A stretch of DNA of 64,000 nt from Hericium rajendrae. Its lineage: Eukaryota; Basidiomycota; Agaricomycetes; Russulales; Hericiaceae. The position numbers and the translations under genes were made by a program. The notes beneath the pieces were generated by a model. That model had not been told where the DNA came from and did not search any database. It saw only the letters and a program-made list of their open reading frames with translations. This document shows positions 50,701-60,408 of this stretch, in pieces (position 1 is the stretch's first letter; each line of letters starts with the position of its first letter). The stretch covers positions 2,356,001-2,420,000 of the forward strand of contig CM065885.1 of the NCBI GenBank assembly GCA_033439255.1. Direction: 5' to 3'.

Positions 50701-52874
50701 CTAAGACCGTCCCTCTTGTTCCCGGTACTATGGATTTTTCTAAGACCGTCCCTATTGTTCCCGCTACTCTAATTGCTTCCGATCCCGTTCCTTCTACGAC
50801 CGTCCCTCTTGCCTCTGATACCATCCTTCCTTCTGTCGCTCCTCCTGCCCTTCAAGCTCCCATCTCCACCCTTCAAGCTCCCATCTCCGCCCTTCAAGCT
50901 CCGGTCCTACCGCCTCCTACTCTTCAACTTCCCGCCCCTCGACCATTCTCGCGCTCTCGCATTCCGACCCTTCAACTTCCCGCCCCTCGTCAATCTTCGT
51001 GCCCCCGCATTCCGACCCCAAAACAAGCCATCCTTTCCGGCATCCCCATTCCTCTTTCTCGTACTGCCCGTGCGACTGCTGACTCGCGTGACGCTGGGCT
51101 TCGCCGCCTTGCTGATCGTCGTGCTCCTTCTCCCCTCCAGGTTGCACTCCCTCCGGCGCCACCTCCAGCTCCGATTCCCGGTCCGTCTACTCCGTCCTCC
51201 AGCAATGTTGAACACGTCAACGTTCCTTCCACTACTGGTTCAGACTTCGAGGTAATTATGGCCTCCATCGACGCCACCGCCGACGAACCCCGCACCTGGG
51301 CTGAAGCTCAATCCTCTCCCTTCGCCGCCGAATGGCGCACGGCATATCTCGACGAGCTGGCATCGCTCCGTCAACACGAAGTCTGGTCTCTAGTCCCTCG
51401 CTCTTCCATCCCACCTGGCCGTCGTACTGTCAAATGTCGCCCGGTGTTCAAGCTAAAACGCGATGCTGCTGGCAACCCCGTCCGCTTCAAAGCCCGCCTT
51501 GTCGCTAAGGGTTTTACTCAGGTTCCCGGCGTCGATTTTCATGAAACTTACTCACCTGTGGCTCGCCTTGAATCCCAGCGTCTTGCCCTTCACATTGGCG
51601 CCACCCACGACTGGGAAATGGAACAGCTCGATGTCAAAACCGCCTTTCTCCATGGCGTTCTCGAGGAGGAGGTCTACATGGAACAACCACCTGGCTTCGC
51701 CGACCCGGGCTTCGAAGACTATGTCTGCCGTCTCCTCAAAGGCCTCTACGGCCTCAAGCAAGGCGGTCGCGCGTGGAACCTACTTCTCGATTCAGTCATG
51801 CAGAAGCTCGGGTTCACGCGCCTCGAATGTGAGTGGTGCATTTACTACCGCGCACATGCTACCGGTCGCTCCATCGTGGTCATCCATGTGGACGACATGA
51901 ACGTCACTGCCGATAGCAAGGAGGAGATGGCGCGTGTCAAGAGTGAGCTTCGCTCGCACTTCGACATTGTGGAACTCGGACCTGTCAACTGGCTTGTTGG
52001 TCTCGCCGTCTCTTGTGATCGCACTGCCCGCACTGTCACCATCTCACAGACTGCCCTCATCGACTCTGTCATAACCCAGTTCGGCCTTGACGATGCTCAC
52101 CCGGTCTCGACGCCCCTCGACCCTAACGTTCGCCTCACCCATGCCGATTGTCCCACTGATGATGCCTCTCGCGCTGACATGGCCTCCGTCCCTTACCGCG
52201 AACTCATCGGCTCCTTAATGTATCTCTGCATCGGCACTCGCCCCGACATCGCTCACTCTGTAAATCACCTCAGCCAATTCAATGCTAACCCCGGGCGTGC
52301 TCACTGGCTCGGTGCGAAACATGTCGCGCGCTACCTCAAGGGTACTCGAACACTTGGTCTCGTTCTCGGTGGTACCCAGCCTCTTGTATTATCCGGTTTT
52401 ACCGACGCCAGCTTTGGTGGCGACGCCGGCCCCGCCGGCGCTCGTCGCTCAGTCTCCGGCTTTGCCTTCAATCTCGGCAGCGGCGCTATTTCCTGGAGTT
52501 CCAAGCGTCAACCCGTCACCGCCTTATCTACCTGCGAATCCGAATATGCTGCTGCTGCTCACTCTGCTCGTGAAGCTCTCTGGCTACGCAATGTCCTTAC
52601 ACTCCTCGACTTTGCGCCGTCTGGTCCAGTCCCCATCGCCTGCGACAACCAAAGTGCCATCCGTCTCACTCGCGAACAATCCAGTCATTGCCGCTCCAAG
52701 TACTTCGACCTAGACCATCACTTTCTTCGCGACCATGTTACTCTTGGCCACATCTCTTTCGACTATGTTCCGACTCATGAAAATGTTGCTGACGTCTTCA
52801 CCAAGTCTCTCTCGCGCGGCCCTCACATCAAATTCCGTGAAGCCCTTGGACTCAAGCCGGTACCCGCACGATGA
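47787..52874 (+). CDS. Copia Gag-Pol polyprotein
   Basis: A single frame of 1,695 codons. Order of parts: Gag with a CX2CX4HX4C zinc knuckle near 48755, an aspartic protease near 49080 (DSAST), an integrase with its zinc-binding head (about 49480-49610) and catalytic core (DNGGEF near 49870), a Pro/Ser-rich linker, a reverse transcriptase (about 51300-52100, HVDDM active site) and RNase H (about 52390-52830). The linker at 50540-50770 holds about six tandem 13-residue repeats like TVPLVPGTINSSK. The order is diagnostic for Ty1/Copia. Confidence 0.95.
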   Translation: MSPSPSRSTTPNGTPISGGGGGGTDQKPTLSTPTTCGMTFSSSSMAIPTPSHYTLMARASPLPPDPLFASRGLLTVSNLTPDEDNALRNQLMTVGRNFRSFDALTDTNYHVWAINCVDALTIAYSCQYITGTLPRPTGTDDAAIKAIYIWVQHDQLVTRLLLSRISASERGRVEQQCRGYASSHELWDGIRRLYLNAGIVAQVNYLRRAFSHEFPPNCMFGPIMAEIRADVDRIYSVGTPTADDLYAILVLQALAAHHVDKQSNFQSNGTLDAFTITHRLDSYDLQAREQARIASRSSSLGHSASDTAAAATSAGNSGRARTPCKHCSKTNHPSEKCWQKFGKPEWQQLKERDRKARASGSTSAPSATPAPAQAHATVTPVLETSAAAAFGDTDTGYFSCAAYTSPLVSETCSVDWAANTADSTTRVPADYHLDSASTCHLTPDHADFATFAGISPRAIRGVNGSCIYASGIGDVRLDLGQGRILVLHEVLHVPSAALRLVSVGRLCDKGYTVTFDSSLSCTISQASRHVASGTRRTGALYTLNGTPSPSTDVACLARVAPSLETWHRRLGHVNMDSIVHMARHGLALGMPIDLSVRPPSCEHCVLGKQTKTAMPHIREGTRATRSLEIVFADLMGPVEPVTLGGRPYSLDLIDDYSSMSFSYLLRRKSEALDAFRAWRASAERSSKHTLGIFRTDNGGEFTADEFEAYLAAEGVVHQVSAPYSSAHIGAVERLHRTLMGRARAMRSSANLPENLWGEALLTACYLHNHTPTRALHNKMPYEAWYGVKPDLSTLREFGCRAFVLIQNRHNPKAFDRSVECVLVGYSPISKAFRCYHRASRRLIVSRNVFFLESQDDSSHSLYPGRVFPSLSSSLPDPSSSPDTSAEPCASLPFASSFPSAASPSSLPLDSISHDDLDLSSMTVPLGSGTINSSKTVPLVPGTINSSKTVPLVPGTINSSKTVPLGSGTIHSSKTVPLVPGTMDFSKTVPIVPATLIASDPVPSTTVPLASDTILPSVAPPALQAPISTLQAPISALQAPVLPPPTLQLPAPRPFSRSRIPTLQLPAPRQSSCPRIPTPKQAILSGIPIPLSRTARATADSRDAGLRRLADRRAPSPLQVALPPAPPPAPIPGPSTPSSSNVEHVNVPSTTGSDFEVIMASIDATADEPRTWAEAQSSPFAAEWRTAYLDELASLRQHEVWSLVPRSSIPPGRRTVKCRPVFKLKRDAAGNPVRFKARLVAKGFTQVPGVDFHETYSPVARLESQRLALHIGATHDWEMEQLDVKTAFLHGVLEEEVYMEQPPGFADPGFEDYVCRLLKGLYGLKQGGRAWNLLLDSVMQKLGFTRLECEWCIYYRAHATGRSIVVIHVDDMNVTADSKEEMARVKSELRSHFDIVELGPVNWLVGLAVSCDRTARTVTISQTALIDSVITQFGLDDAHPVSTPLDPNVRLTHADCPTDDASRADMASVPYRELIGSLMYLCIGTRPDIAHSVNHLSQFNANPGRAHWLGAKHVARYLKGTRTLGLVLGGTQPLVLSGFTDASFGGDAGPAGARRSVSGFAFNLGSGAISWSSKRQPVTALSTCESEYAAAAHSAREALWLRNVLTLLDFAPSGPVPIACDNQSAIRLTREQSSHCRSKYFDLDHHFLRDHVTLGHISFDYVPTHENVADVFTKSLSRGPHIKFREALGLKPVPAR

Positions 52875-52959
52875 GGAGGAGAGCCCGCTAGCGGCCTTGG
52901 TATTCAGGAGGAGTTCTCCTCGGGTTCAGGAGGAGTGCGCATCCCCCTGCGAGGAGGAG

Positions 52960-53281
52960 TGTTGGAATGTGACTGCATTGTCCGCCGGACGACGCGCTGA
53001 TCTCTCTTCTCCCATATCGGACACTACTATACGAACATGACGTCATGCCCGCCGCTATGCTCTCTGTCTCCTTATATACAGCCTGTTTGCATTTCTCCCT
53101 CCCTCAGTCGTTCTTATTCCCCCACGCGACTGAGGTGAGCCGTTCTGTTTACTATCTTGTTTTATATTGTTTACTCATGTACCTACGCTTGGTAGTCTTA
53201 CCGGATTACCTAGGTGCATAATCACAGTCGTTCTTATTCCCCCACGCGACTGAGTCTTACCGGATTACCTAGTTTCTAACA
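52960..53281 (+). repeat. Copia 3' LTR
   Basis: 322 bp, the same as the 5' LTR apart from about one visible difference near its start. Preceded by a GAGGAGGAG-type purine tract. Confidence 0.95.
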
Positions 53282-53286
53282 GACAC

Positions 53287-53325
53287 CAGCTCTGAACGGC
53301 GTGGTGTCCGATCACGGTTGGCAAG
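53287..53325 (-). pseudogene. Remainder of BUD32 copy A beyond the Copia element
   Basis: CAGCTCTGAACGGCG and the following bases match the start of BUD32 exon 3 and the end of its second intron in the intact copy (56930-56965). The match then stops. Confidence 0.7.
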
Positions 53326-53505
53326 TTCATGCGCTGGCGCGTACGTGTGAGGGAGGGCCTACGAGGAGTGGGTGGGGTCGAATGCATGCGCATGTTGATG
53401 CGCGTTGCTAGGGTAACCCGCTGGGGCAATGAGAAGGCGTAGGGGTTTCGTGACATTGACCGGTAGCGTGGATGCGGCAATGGGGTGCACACGATAACGA
53501 TATAC

Positions 53506-53590
53506 TCGAACGGACGGCGAAGTGCAGTCGAACGGACGGCGAAGTGCAGTCGAACGGACGGTGAGGTGCAGTCGAACGGACGGCGGGCGC
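53506..53590. repeat. 22-bp tandem repeat, about four units
   Basis: TCGAACGGACGGCGAAGTGC followed by AG is repeated three times with small changes, then a partial fourth unit. A simple minisatellite with no coding sense. Confidence 0.85.
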
Positions 53591-53599
53591 AAGGAGGGC

Positions 53600-53999
53600 G
53601 AAAAAAAAAAGAGAGAACCACTCGATTTCGAGTGATTCTCTGTGTGTTAACATGGGAGAATAATGATAGAACTACTTGCTTATCTCATGTGCCCCTGCAT
53701 TGCTAGATCTTCAACCAAACTATGAGTTTGTGTGAGAGAAGAAATAAACATACGACACAAGTGCACGCATTCGATGACCTGCGAGTGACCCGTCAATTCG
53801 CAGGTACCCGACCCGCAGCTCCAGATTACCCGGTGGCACAAACCCGTGCAGATGCAGATCGGCACCTTGGGCAACTGGAATACCCGCAGGTTAGGATCCG
53901 GGTCACACACAAATGCACTCGTGTCAAACCCTACACAGATTCGAAGGGAAACACTTTATAGACTCTAGTGAACACCACAAACAACATTGTTAAGTAGGT
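53600..53999. other. No supported gene
   Basis: Only short frames; no domain, RNA or repeat seen. Confidence 0.4.
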
Positions 54000-54700
54000 C
54001 TACATCAGATAGTTCGCTCGGTTCATGGAACCAGGACTGTGTAAGGTGAACCTTGGCGGAACGCCAGGATGCCCTTGCGGAACAGGCTGAGGGACTTGGG
54101 TGAGGTGATGACCCGGCCCCGCCAGCCGATGGACCAGCGCTTTCGGCGTTGGTCCACCTAAACACTGAGCTGCATGCCCACCTAACATGACCTCATTGGT
54201 TGCATCCAAGAGATTCATATCGGAGATGTGATGCAGCTTTATGCCTATTAGGAGTACACAAATTACCAGGCCACTCTCATCAGCAAATTGTTCATAAACT
54301 TCTGAATTGATGATATTACTCACCTTTTAGCGTTGTGGACAATTTGCTCAGAGGTTCCATGTAGACGAGGGTGATCATTGCAACGTACGCATCCCAGGCT
54401 GTGGTGTCCAGATTGCAATAATCTGAGTACTGATGGTGGAAGAAGTCAAAGTCGCGCAGCAGCCCGATGAGCTGGCGGTATGTACTGGCTATTGATCACA
54501 ATACATAAGTTCATAAGACGAAGCTCAACGTGACTGATAACGCAAATAAGCCACGTACATCGACGTGCCTCCCACCCCTGGGGGACAGGATCCTCCGTCG
54601 GTCGAGTGTAGATGTCATAGGAGATGCCGTAGATACCGGCTGGTTGTGCCATCAACAGTGGAAGCTGACCGGCAAGCCAAACGTGGTTCATGAACGCCAT
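54000..54700 (-). CDS. Hypothetical protein, unknown family
   Basis: Three exons on the minus strand, 54700-54559, 54488-54324 and 54244-54000, give 183 residues with frame kept across GTACGT/AATAG and GTGAGT/AATAG introns. The first two exons read like real protein (MAFMNHVWLAGQLPLLMAQP, then RDFDFFHHQYSDYCNLDTTA and YVAMITLVYMEPLSKLSTTL). The third exon is less convincing. Another frame in the same place (DQRRKRWSIGWRGRV, then KGILAFRQGSPYTVLVP) looks more protein-like, so the 3' half may be frameshifted and the gene dead. No family recognised. Confidence 0.4.
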
Positions 54701-55030
54701 GGTAAAAGGAATGGGAGATGTACTGGGGTCTGTGAACGCGGGAGTCTTTGTGAGATGGAGGTTGAGGAGTATTGGGGTAGGATCCGCGGCAACACGCAGG
54801 TTTTGAGGCTGCAGCGTATCTCAGATCTGAGGCTGCATATCGCAGCGTATATAATGGATGTCTGATGGATGTTGATGATCGATGAATGCTGACCTTTAGG
54901 CAATCGCCGGGCTGACCAGTGTAAACAAGTGTAAACCCTGTTCACTTCTATAATAATAGAGTTCAACCGCGTCGTGAACGTTCATTGCTGCATCTTAGTC
55001 CTCACCCGACCACCCACATTCATCGTTCCA

Positions 55031-55967
55031 ATGTCATCCCAACACATCCTAGACAGGTACAAAGTGCCACGGCGGTCCGTTGACGTTGAGGCTCTTGCAC
55101 AGCAGCTTGCTCAATACCTCAAAATCACCGCGGAGGACACACAATTCCTCTGCAAACACGCCACACGTCGCGATGAGCTCTTCGCTGAGCTTTACAAGCA
55201 GCCTGAAGTGAAGTCCAGCGTTGCTCCGCACGAATTTGTTCAGTTGGGCGGCGACCCAGACACCCATCTCATCCCCGCCAATGCCGAGATCGAGCGACTC
55301 ACGCCACCAAAGACGATTGAGGAGTAAGTGCAGACATTTGCGCCCATGTTTTACAGCTCTGACGCTCATTGGCGAAATATAGTCGTGTCGCTCGCCTTCA
55401 TGTTGCTGCGGCTGCTCTCATGGTCTTTCATCAATACAAGGTCATGTATGCACTGTTGGACCATGCCGACCTACGACGCCAGGTCGCTAGGCGTAAGACG
55501 CAGATGTGAATCTTAGCGTATGTTCTCTTGCGGTCATGTCCTTTATCTAAACTCTTTTTTATTTCAGAATGAACCATTTCTACAAGGGGGAGTTTGTCCG
55601 CCTCTTTCCAGAGCTTGCCAAACGTTCCTCGGGGACTCCAGTGACCCCACCCAATTCGGCGTGCCTTCCCACTCCTCCCCCTACTCGCCACTCCGGCGTG
55701 CCTAAGCACGTGTCTAACGATGAAGTCGAGCAGTTCCTGCGCAGTCCGTCCACCCTTGTGGGGAAGCGCTTTGTGCACTCTCCGCCTCGAAGCCAGGAGC
55801 AGGGTGATAGTGGTGCGTGGGAGGTCGCGTCGTACACCGTGCGCAAAGCCGATCGAGGTGTTGAGCACGAGTACCAAGTCTTGCTCGATGCATTCGGGGG
55901 AGATCCACTCCCAATGGACGAAGGGGAGGTCCGATACCTCCTCCAGTACTCGACGTTTGCTCCGTGA
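55031..55967 (+). CDS. Unknown 271-aa protein, intact copy
   Basis: Three exons, 55031-55323, 55383-55505 and 55568-55967, with GTAAGT/ATATAG and GTGAAT/TTTCAG introns, give 271 residues in one frame. The start is the methionine of MSSQHILDRYKVPRRSVDVE. The N-terminal part is helical and rich in Glu, Gln and Ala (LAQQLAQYLKITAEDTQF). The middle has a helical run with many His and Arg (ARLHVAAAALMVFHQYKVMY). The tail is Pro/Ser-rich, then KHVSNDEVEQFLRSPS and a compact end (EVRYLLQYSTFAP). There is no signal peptide and no membrane helix. I do not recognise a family. It lies tail to tail with BUD32, about 235 bp apart, and the pair was duplicated together. Confidence 0.75.
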
Positions 55968-56202
55968 TCTGCGAACCTGCCTCTGTAGTCGTTGGCCTGT
56001 CATGTGTCGCTTCTTGCTAATGCTAGAATAAGAATGTTCCTGGTTCTATCGGAACAGGTCGCAACAGGTGTCTCATTGTTGCCAACCCTTCCTGTATTCG
56101 CTACCATCATGTCGTACAATGAAGCCACTGATCAGGTTCGCAAACACTGGACAGATAAAAATACACGTTTTTTTTATTTGTTCTACGGCTACATAGTCCT
56201 CA

Positions 56203-57306
56203 TTATCCGGCCATACTCCTTTTCCTGCCCCGCATGCGAACTGGGAACCCATCATAATTTAGCATACAACCCGGTGGCACAAAGTACGCGCATACATACC
56301 TTCGTCCAGGCGCCGTCCTACTGCCTTCCACTCACTGCCCATCCGCGTTTGATATGCCTTCAGCACAGAAGCGAAGAGCGCCTCTGATTCTGGATGCGTA
56401 GATGCGAATGCACGTTCCAGCACGTATAGATCCACGGCTTTGTCCTCCACGAGCGTCGACGTATATGAGAGCCCGAAATCGATGAGCACCTATGATAGAA
56501 TGTTAGGAATTGCACTAGTAAGACCCGGGAAAGGACAAACCAGTTCAGTTTTTGACGTCTTTGTAGAGGAAGGATGCCGCAGCATCATGTTCGAAGTGGT
56601 CAAATCGCCGTGGACAATATCTACTAGATGCATCTTCGCGATCTCAGTTCCAATGAGCTGCATAATGTCATCTGCCCATATCTCAGCACGACCACAACTA
56701 ACTGAGGAGGAATGTCCCACCTTTCGAAATCCCATATTCACCCACGAGATCCTCGGTCTCAGGCTCAGGCTCGTCAACATCGTCCCCCTCTCCAGCGTCC
56801 TCAGGCAGCTCCTCCTCGTCTTCCGCCCCACCGCCGAGCAGGAACCGGATGCTGCGTCCATCGATCCACTCGATACCGAGGAGTCCAGTGACCGCGTCGA
56901 CCATCCGGATGGCGGGTACATTGACACCAGCTCTAACCGTCGCAGTGTCCGATCAACAGTCATATCAACCTTCAGAGTAGACATGACGCGCACCGTAAGC
57001 ATTTCATCAATGCCCGTGCCTCGCCCGCGACACGCGATCGCGTTAATGTGGAATCTAACGTCGCATGCCGGTATCCTTTCTTGAATCTGTACTTCAGCAG
57101 CACCGGCATAGCACCCTTTTCTGGTTCGTTGGATGATGAGATATGCAACAATCCTTTATATATGCGCTGATAAAGAAAAGATAGCGCGTCAGAATGTCAG
57201 AAAGGAGGGTCGGAGGAAGCGGTGAGCTACTTGCTGCCTCGGCGCCTTGGGCAATGGGGGTTGAAGCCTCAAGAAGAGCAAGCGATGGAGAGTCCGCTGT
57301 AGACAT
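56203..57306 (-). CDS. BUD32: KEOPS/EKC complex kinase-ATPase Bud32, intact copy B
   Basis: Six exons on the minus strand: 57306-57235, 57166-56994, 56935-56721, 56671-56541, 56489-56300 and 56240-56203, giving 272 residues (yeast Bud32 has 261). The first intron has GC-AG ends with the strong donor GCAAGT; joining there restores QGAEARIYKG, the family's P-loop. Other marks: VLLKYRFKKGYRH with the ATP-binding lysine, GIEWIDGRSIR, HGDLTTSNMML as catalytic loop, VLIDFGLSYTST with the metal-binding Asp, and the basic tail VRMRGRKRSMAG. An acidic insert (AEDEEELPEDAG) is present. Bud32 works with Kae1 in making t6A on tRNAs. This is the only one of three copies here that is open from end to end. 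Confidence 0.92.
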
Positions 57307-57560
57307 TCTTGCAGGCTTGATTATTGGCTATGAATTTAGCGGGGCAATGATGTTATCATGAAGTTGACATGAACCGAGCGAGTGAATAGTTGGAAATGTG
57401 CTTAAGATAATTACCGTGTGAACGAGATGCCATATACAGCGCACTATTGTAGAGTGGTTACTTCGGCGCCTGTACTCGTACATGGTCGACTGCTGGAACG
57501 TCTACATAACTTAGACTCAAACTTATCTTCTGAGGGTTACGGACCCTGAGCAGACGTTGA
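57307..57560. other. BUD32 upstream region
   Basis: No gene seen; matches 61516-61740 of the next unit. Confidence 0.5.
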
Positions 57561-57589
57561 ACACCTGTTCCACTTTAAAAATCTCTTTG

Positions 57590-57810
57590 TCACCTGTCCA
57601 TTTCGCAGAACAACAAGTGAAGACGCATACATGGACGAACGTCGCCGCTTCAACTGCCAAAATGGACCATGGGAGGCGCATATAACCTCCGCAAATTGCG
57701 GATCGTCGTTTATAGGGCAACAAAGATCTAGACGCATACATGGACGACAGGCCACCTGAATTGTCGCGGGGCAACAACTGAACGCGGATATATGGACATG
57801 GCGTCTTTGC
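57590..57810. repeat. Relic of the ~75-bp minisatellite, about 3 units
   Basis: Reverse-complement relatives of the 29-31 kb unit: AACAACAAGTGAAGACGCAT followed by ACATGGACGA, then GGGCAACAAAGATCTAGACG, then GGGGCAACAACTGAACGCGG followed by ATATATGGAC. Confidence 0.75.
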
Positions 57811-57849
57811 ACAAGACCTATATTGGACATAGTAGTGTTGGCCATGCAA

Positions 57850-59037
57850 GGTGATGTAGTCACTTGTCGTGATGGAAAAGTCGACTGCACTTCACCTACT
57901 TTTCACCAGATGCATGCTATTTGTACATTGCAAGTTAAAATATTATCGAAAGTGTGACACTTTTTCTAGGAAAGCTGAGCCCCAGCGCGGCAGAAATTTG
58001 GAACCGGGGTGAGACGGTGAGACCCAGCTTCCTTGTACCCTGTATGACCAACTCCGAAACCTTCGCGTCTCTTTTCTGACAGCAGAGCACGATCAATCAT
58101 GTGTTCTGAAAACGTTCACAACGTGCGTCCCGTGGTAACGCACCGAATTTTTAAGCTTCGTTTCCTTCTTTTCTCCGAAGCTTGGATTCTGATGCTACGC
58201 ACCACGATGCATTTCATTATTTTCCGAGGTTTAATGAGCGCATCTGATGCCTGCGCTAGTGCAATTGTGCATTTACATGGCGTTCACTGAACAAGGTACC
58301 TTAAATACAGCCCTCAAACTGATGCTTCCTGCTTTGAACTGACCCTAACGTCGACCATCACGCTCTTTTCTTCGTCTTGAAACCCGCCATATTCCAAGAA
58401 CGCCTTCATCCCCTTCATACGTCGCCTGCCGATTCGGCTCATCGTCGTTTGCTTCTCGGCCTGCTAGTCATCAGCAGATAATACTTCACCCTCCGCCGCA
58501 CCCCGTGGACCACAGGTGCTGCACATCGCATGACGCCACCCAAGCACATCAGTTACCATACTGGCATCTTTCCTGAGCATCGATCTCGGCACGGACTGAC
58601 CCAACGTTCATGCGACAGCTTCATCTCTGCATGCACGGCCCGCAGAATCGCCTTTCGGGGCGTGGTCTTGTGTGCTTCTTGCGCATTTGGAAGGGCCCCG
58701 ACACTCCGTATGTGCGCAAGAAGGTGTCGCGGAGGTGCTTCTCGAGGCAAAGACAGCATCAAGCAGCCATGCAACAGCCATTGCTCTATTCAATACGACG
58801 GAAGTTACGGTCCTATGCTCGGTAAATGCACGGTTCATGTCTTGTCAACGGCGCTGGCCTTCAGTTGTCCACGCCTGTATGGAAGAAAGATTTGAGCTGG
58901 TGACATGCAGGAGACCAAGCTAAGCTGACATTTTATCCCGCACGTCCATACCGTATCGGAAGCTCATAGAGCCTCTGAGGCCTCCCGCGACCCGATTTCT
59001 CAGGTAGAAGCTCGGCGAATACTCCCTCCGAGCAGGG
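57850..59037. other. GH45 upstream region, unit 1
   Basis: No gene is supported. Large parts align with 61970-63110 upstream of the second GH45 copy (for example ACGCCGTATCGGAAG-like and CTTTCGGGGCG stretches). The short frames shared by both copies are poorly conserved in frame. Confidence 0.5.
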
Positions 59038-59044
59038 TATAAAA
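59038..59044 (+). promoter_or_regulatory. TATA box of GH45 copy 1
   Basis: TATAAAA lies only 8 bp before the in-frame ATG at 59052 but 38 bp before the ATG at 59082. Fungal initiation about 30 bp or more downstream of TATA makes the second ATG the likely start. Confidence 0.6.
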
Positions 59045-59081
59045 CAGCTCGATGGACTTTCTCAAAAGTCAACTGCCCAGC

Positions 59082-60252
59082 ATGTTCCCTTTCAAAGCTG
59101 TTACTGCCCTTGCTGCCTTCTTCACATTCGTCTCAGCACAGGAGAGTGGAACCGGAACGACCACCACAACCTGGGACTGGTGCGTCTGTTTTTTTCCCTA
59201 CTGCCGTCGCTCTGCACATAGGTCTCACTACGATTTTATCAAGCTGTGAGCCCGCCTGCGGGTACACTTCTAACCTGTCTCCAGGTACGTCTCGAACCCA
59301 TTGTCAACTTGCCTCACCCACACAGTTCGACTTCGGCGACAGGCGCGGTCGGCCCCGTCCGCTCTTGCAACCAGGCCAACGGTCCCGCCGACGCGGCGGC
59401 GACCAATGCCTGCTTCGCCAACGGTGCTACGGACCTCGCGTTCTCGTGCTCGACCTACCAGCCCATCATCGTGAGCGACACGCTCTCGTACGGCTTTGCG
59501 GGACACGGCAACACGGCCACAGCGACCTGTACGTTGTGTCGCTCGTCAAGGCTCTGGAAGTCCGCTGATCGCTCGATATTGTGCAGGCTGCAAGTGCTAT
59601 CAATTCACATGGACATCGGGTGCCGGCGCGGGCAAGTCGATGATCGTGCAGGCCATCAATGCTGGCGGTGGGTTTCACGTTTCCTCGATTGAGCTTTCGT
59701 CTTCTCGACAAGAAGTCTCATCTTTGACATCCTTGCGACAGGTATAACCGACACCGACTTCGACATCTACGTATGTGCCGTCCTCTGTCTCTCCTTTTGA
59801 CTCTGACTCATTTTCCCTGCTAGACGCCAGGCGGCGGCGTAGGCGGTATGCACCCCTTGCTATGGAGAATCTGAGACAATTAACTCGCGTACTGCCAATA
59901 GATTACAATGCCTGCATCGCGCAATACAACGCTCCCCAGCAAGGGTGGGGCCGACAATACGGCGGCGTCTCCTCTGACGCCGAGTGCTCTGAGCTGCCGT
60001 CGAATCTGCAGGCCGGCTGTCACTGGCGCTGGCAATGGTAAGTACCACTCCTCTGGTGGACGATGTCCGCGTGCTGATAGCGCCTTGCAGGGCCGGTGGC
60101 GATATCAACGAATGGTGCGTTGCTCTTTCTGCGCTTCTCGAGGGACCGAGGGATGACGTGTGCATTTTGGATACAGGACCACAACGTACCAGCAGGTCAA
60201 CTGCCCTTCGCAGCTCACCAGCATCTCTGGCTGCACGCCCGCGAGCATCTAA
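59082..60252 (+). CDS. GH45 endoglucanase, copy 1
   Basis: Nine exons: 59082-59179, 59244-59261, 59326-59528, 59587-59667, 59742-59770, 59824-59845, 59902-60037, 60091-60114 and 60177-60252, giving 228 residues. The signal peptide MFPFKAVTALAAFFTFVSA is followed by a short Thr-rich stretch. TWDCCEPACG holds the catalytic-base Asp (residue 32) and TDFDIYTPGGGVG the catalytic acid, as in Humicola Cel45A. CCKCYQFTWTSG, QYGGVSSDAEC, AGCHWRWQWAGG and YQQVNCPSQLTSISGC keep the family cysteines and fold. It cuts internal beta-1,4 bonds of cellulose outside the cell. No cellulose-binding module is attached. Exons of 18, 22, 24 and 29 nt are unusually small, but every join keeps frame. Confidence 0.93.
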
Positions 60253-60408
60253 TCATAGCGTCGCGTCAACACGCGTTCGGTTCGGACGGTTTTGTTCGGA
60301 TCACATCCACCGACATGTATATACGTTGCGCTCTAAATTCTATCACAACGTTGGGACTACAGATAAAAATACAAGTTTTTTATTTGTTCTACGGCTGCAT
60401 GGTCCTCA

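Larger units (their letters stand above)
47383..53281 (+). mobile_element. Ty1/Copia LTR retrotransposon, looks whole
   Basis: A 5.9-kb element with two 322-bp LTRs that begin TGTTGG and end CTAACA, flanked by the 5-bp duplication GACAC (47378-47382 and 53282-53286). The primer-binding site follows the left LTR directly, and a purine-rich tract precedes the right one. One long Gag-Pol frame in Copia order (integrase before reverse transcriptase) lies between. The LTRs are nearly identical by eye, so the insertion is young. It landed in a duplicated BUD32 copy. Confidence 0.95.
54960..57306. repeat. Segmental duplication, copy B (271-aa gene plus BUD32)
   Basis: Partner of 45560-47382. Here both genes are complete. 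The right part (from about 56150) is itself duplicated again from 60361. Confidence 0.85.
56150..60360. repeat. Segmental duplication, unit 1 (BUD32, minisatellite, GH45)
   Basis: About 4.2 kb that repeats in the same order and orientation from 60361 to beyond the window end: BUD32 on the minus strand, minisatellite relic, then GH45 on the plus strand. The start of both units reads GATAAAAATACA followed by a T run and TTGTTCTACGGC. Confidence 0.85.

Noticed and set aside
59052-59081. Upstream in-frame ATG of GH45 copy 1 (MDFLKSQLPS)
   Set aside because: It lies 8 bp after the TATA box, probably before the transcript start; the next ATG gives a clean signal peptide.
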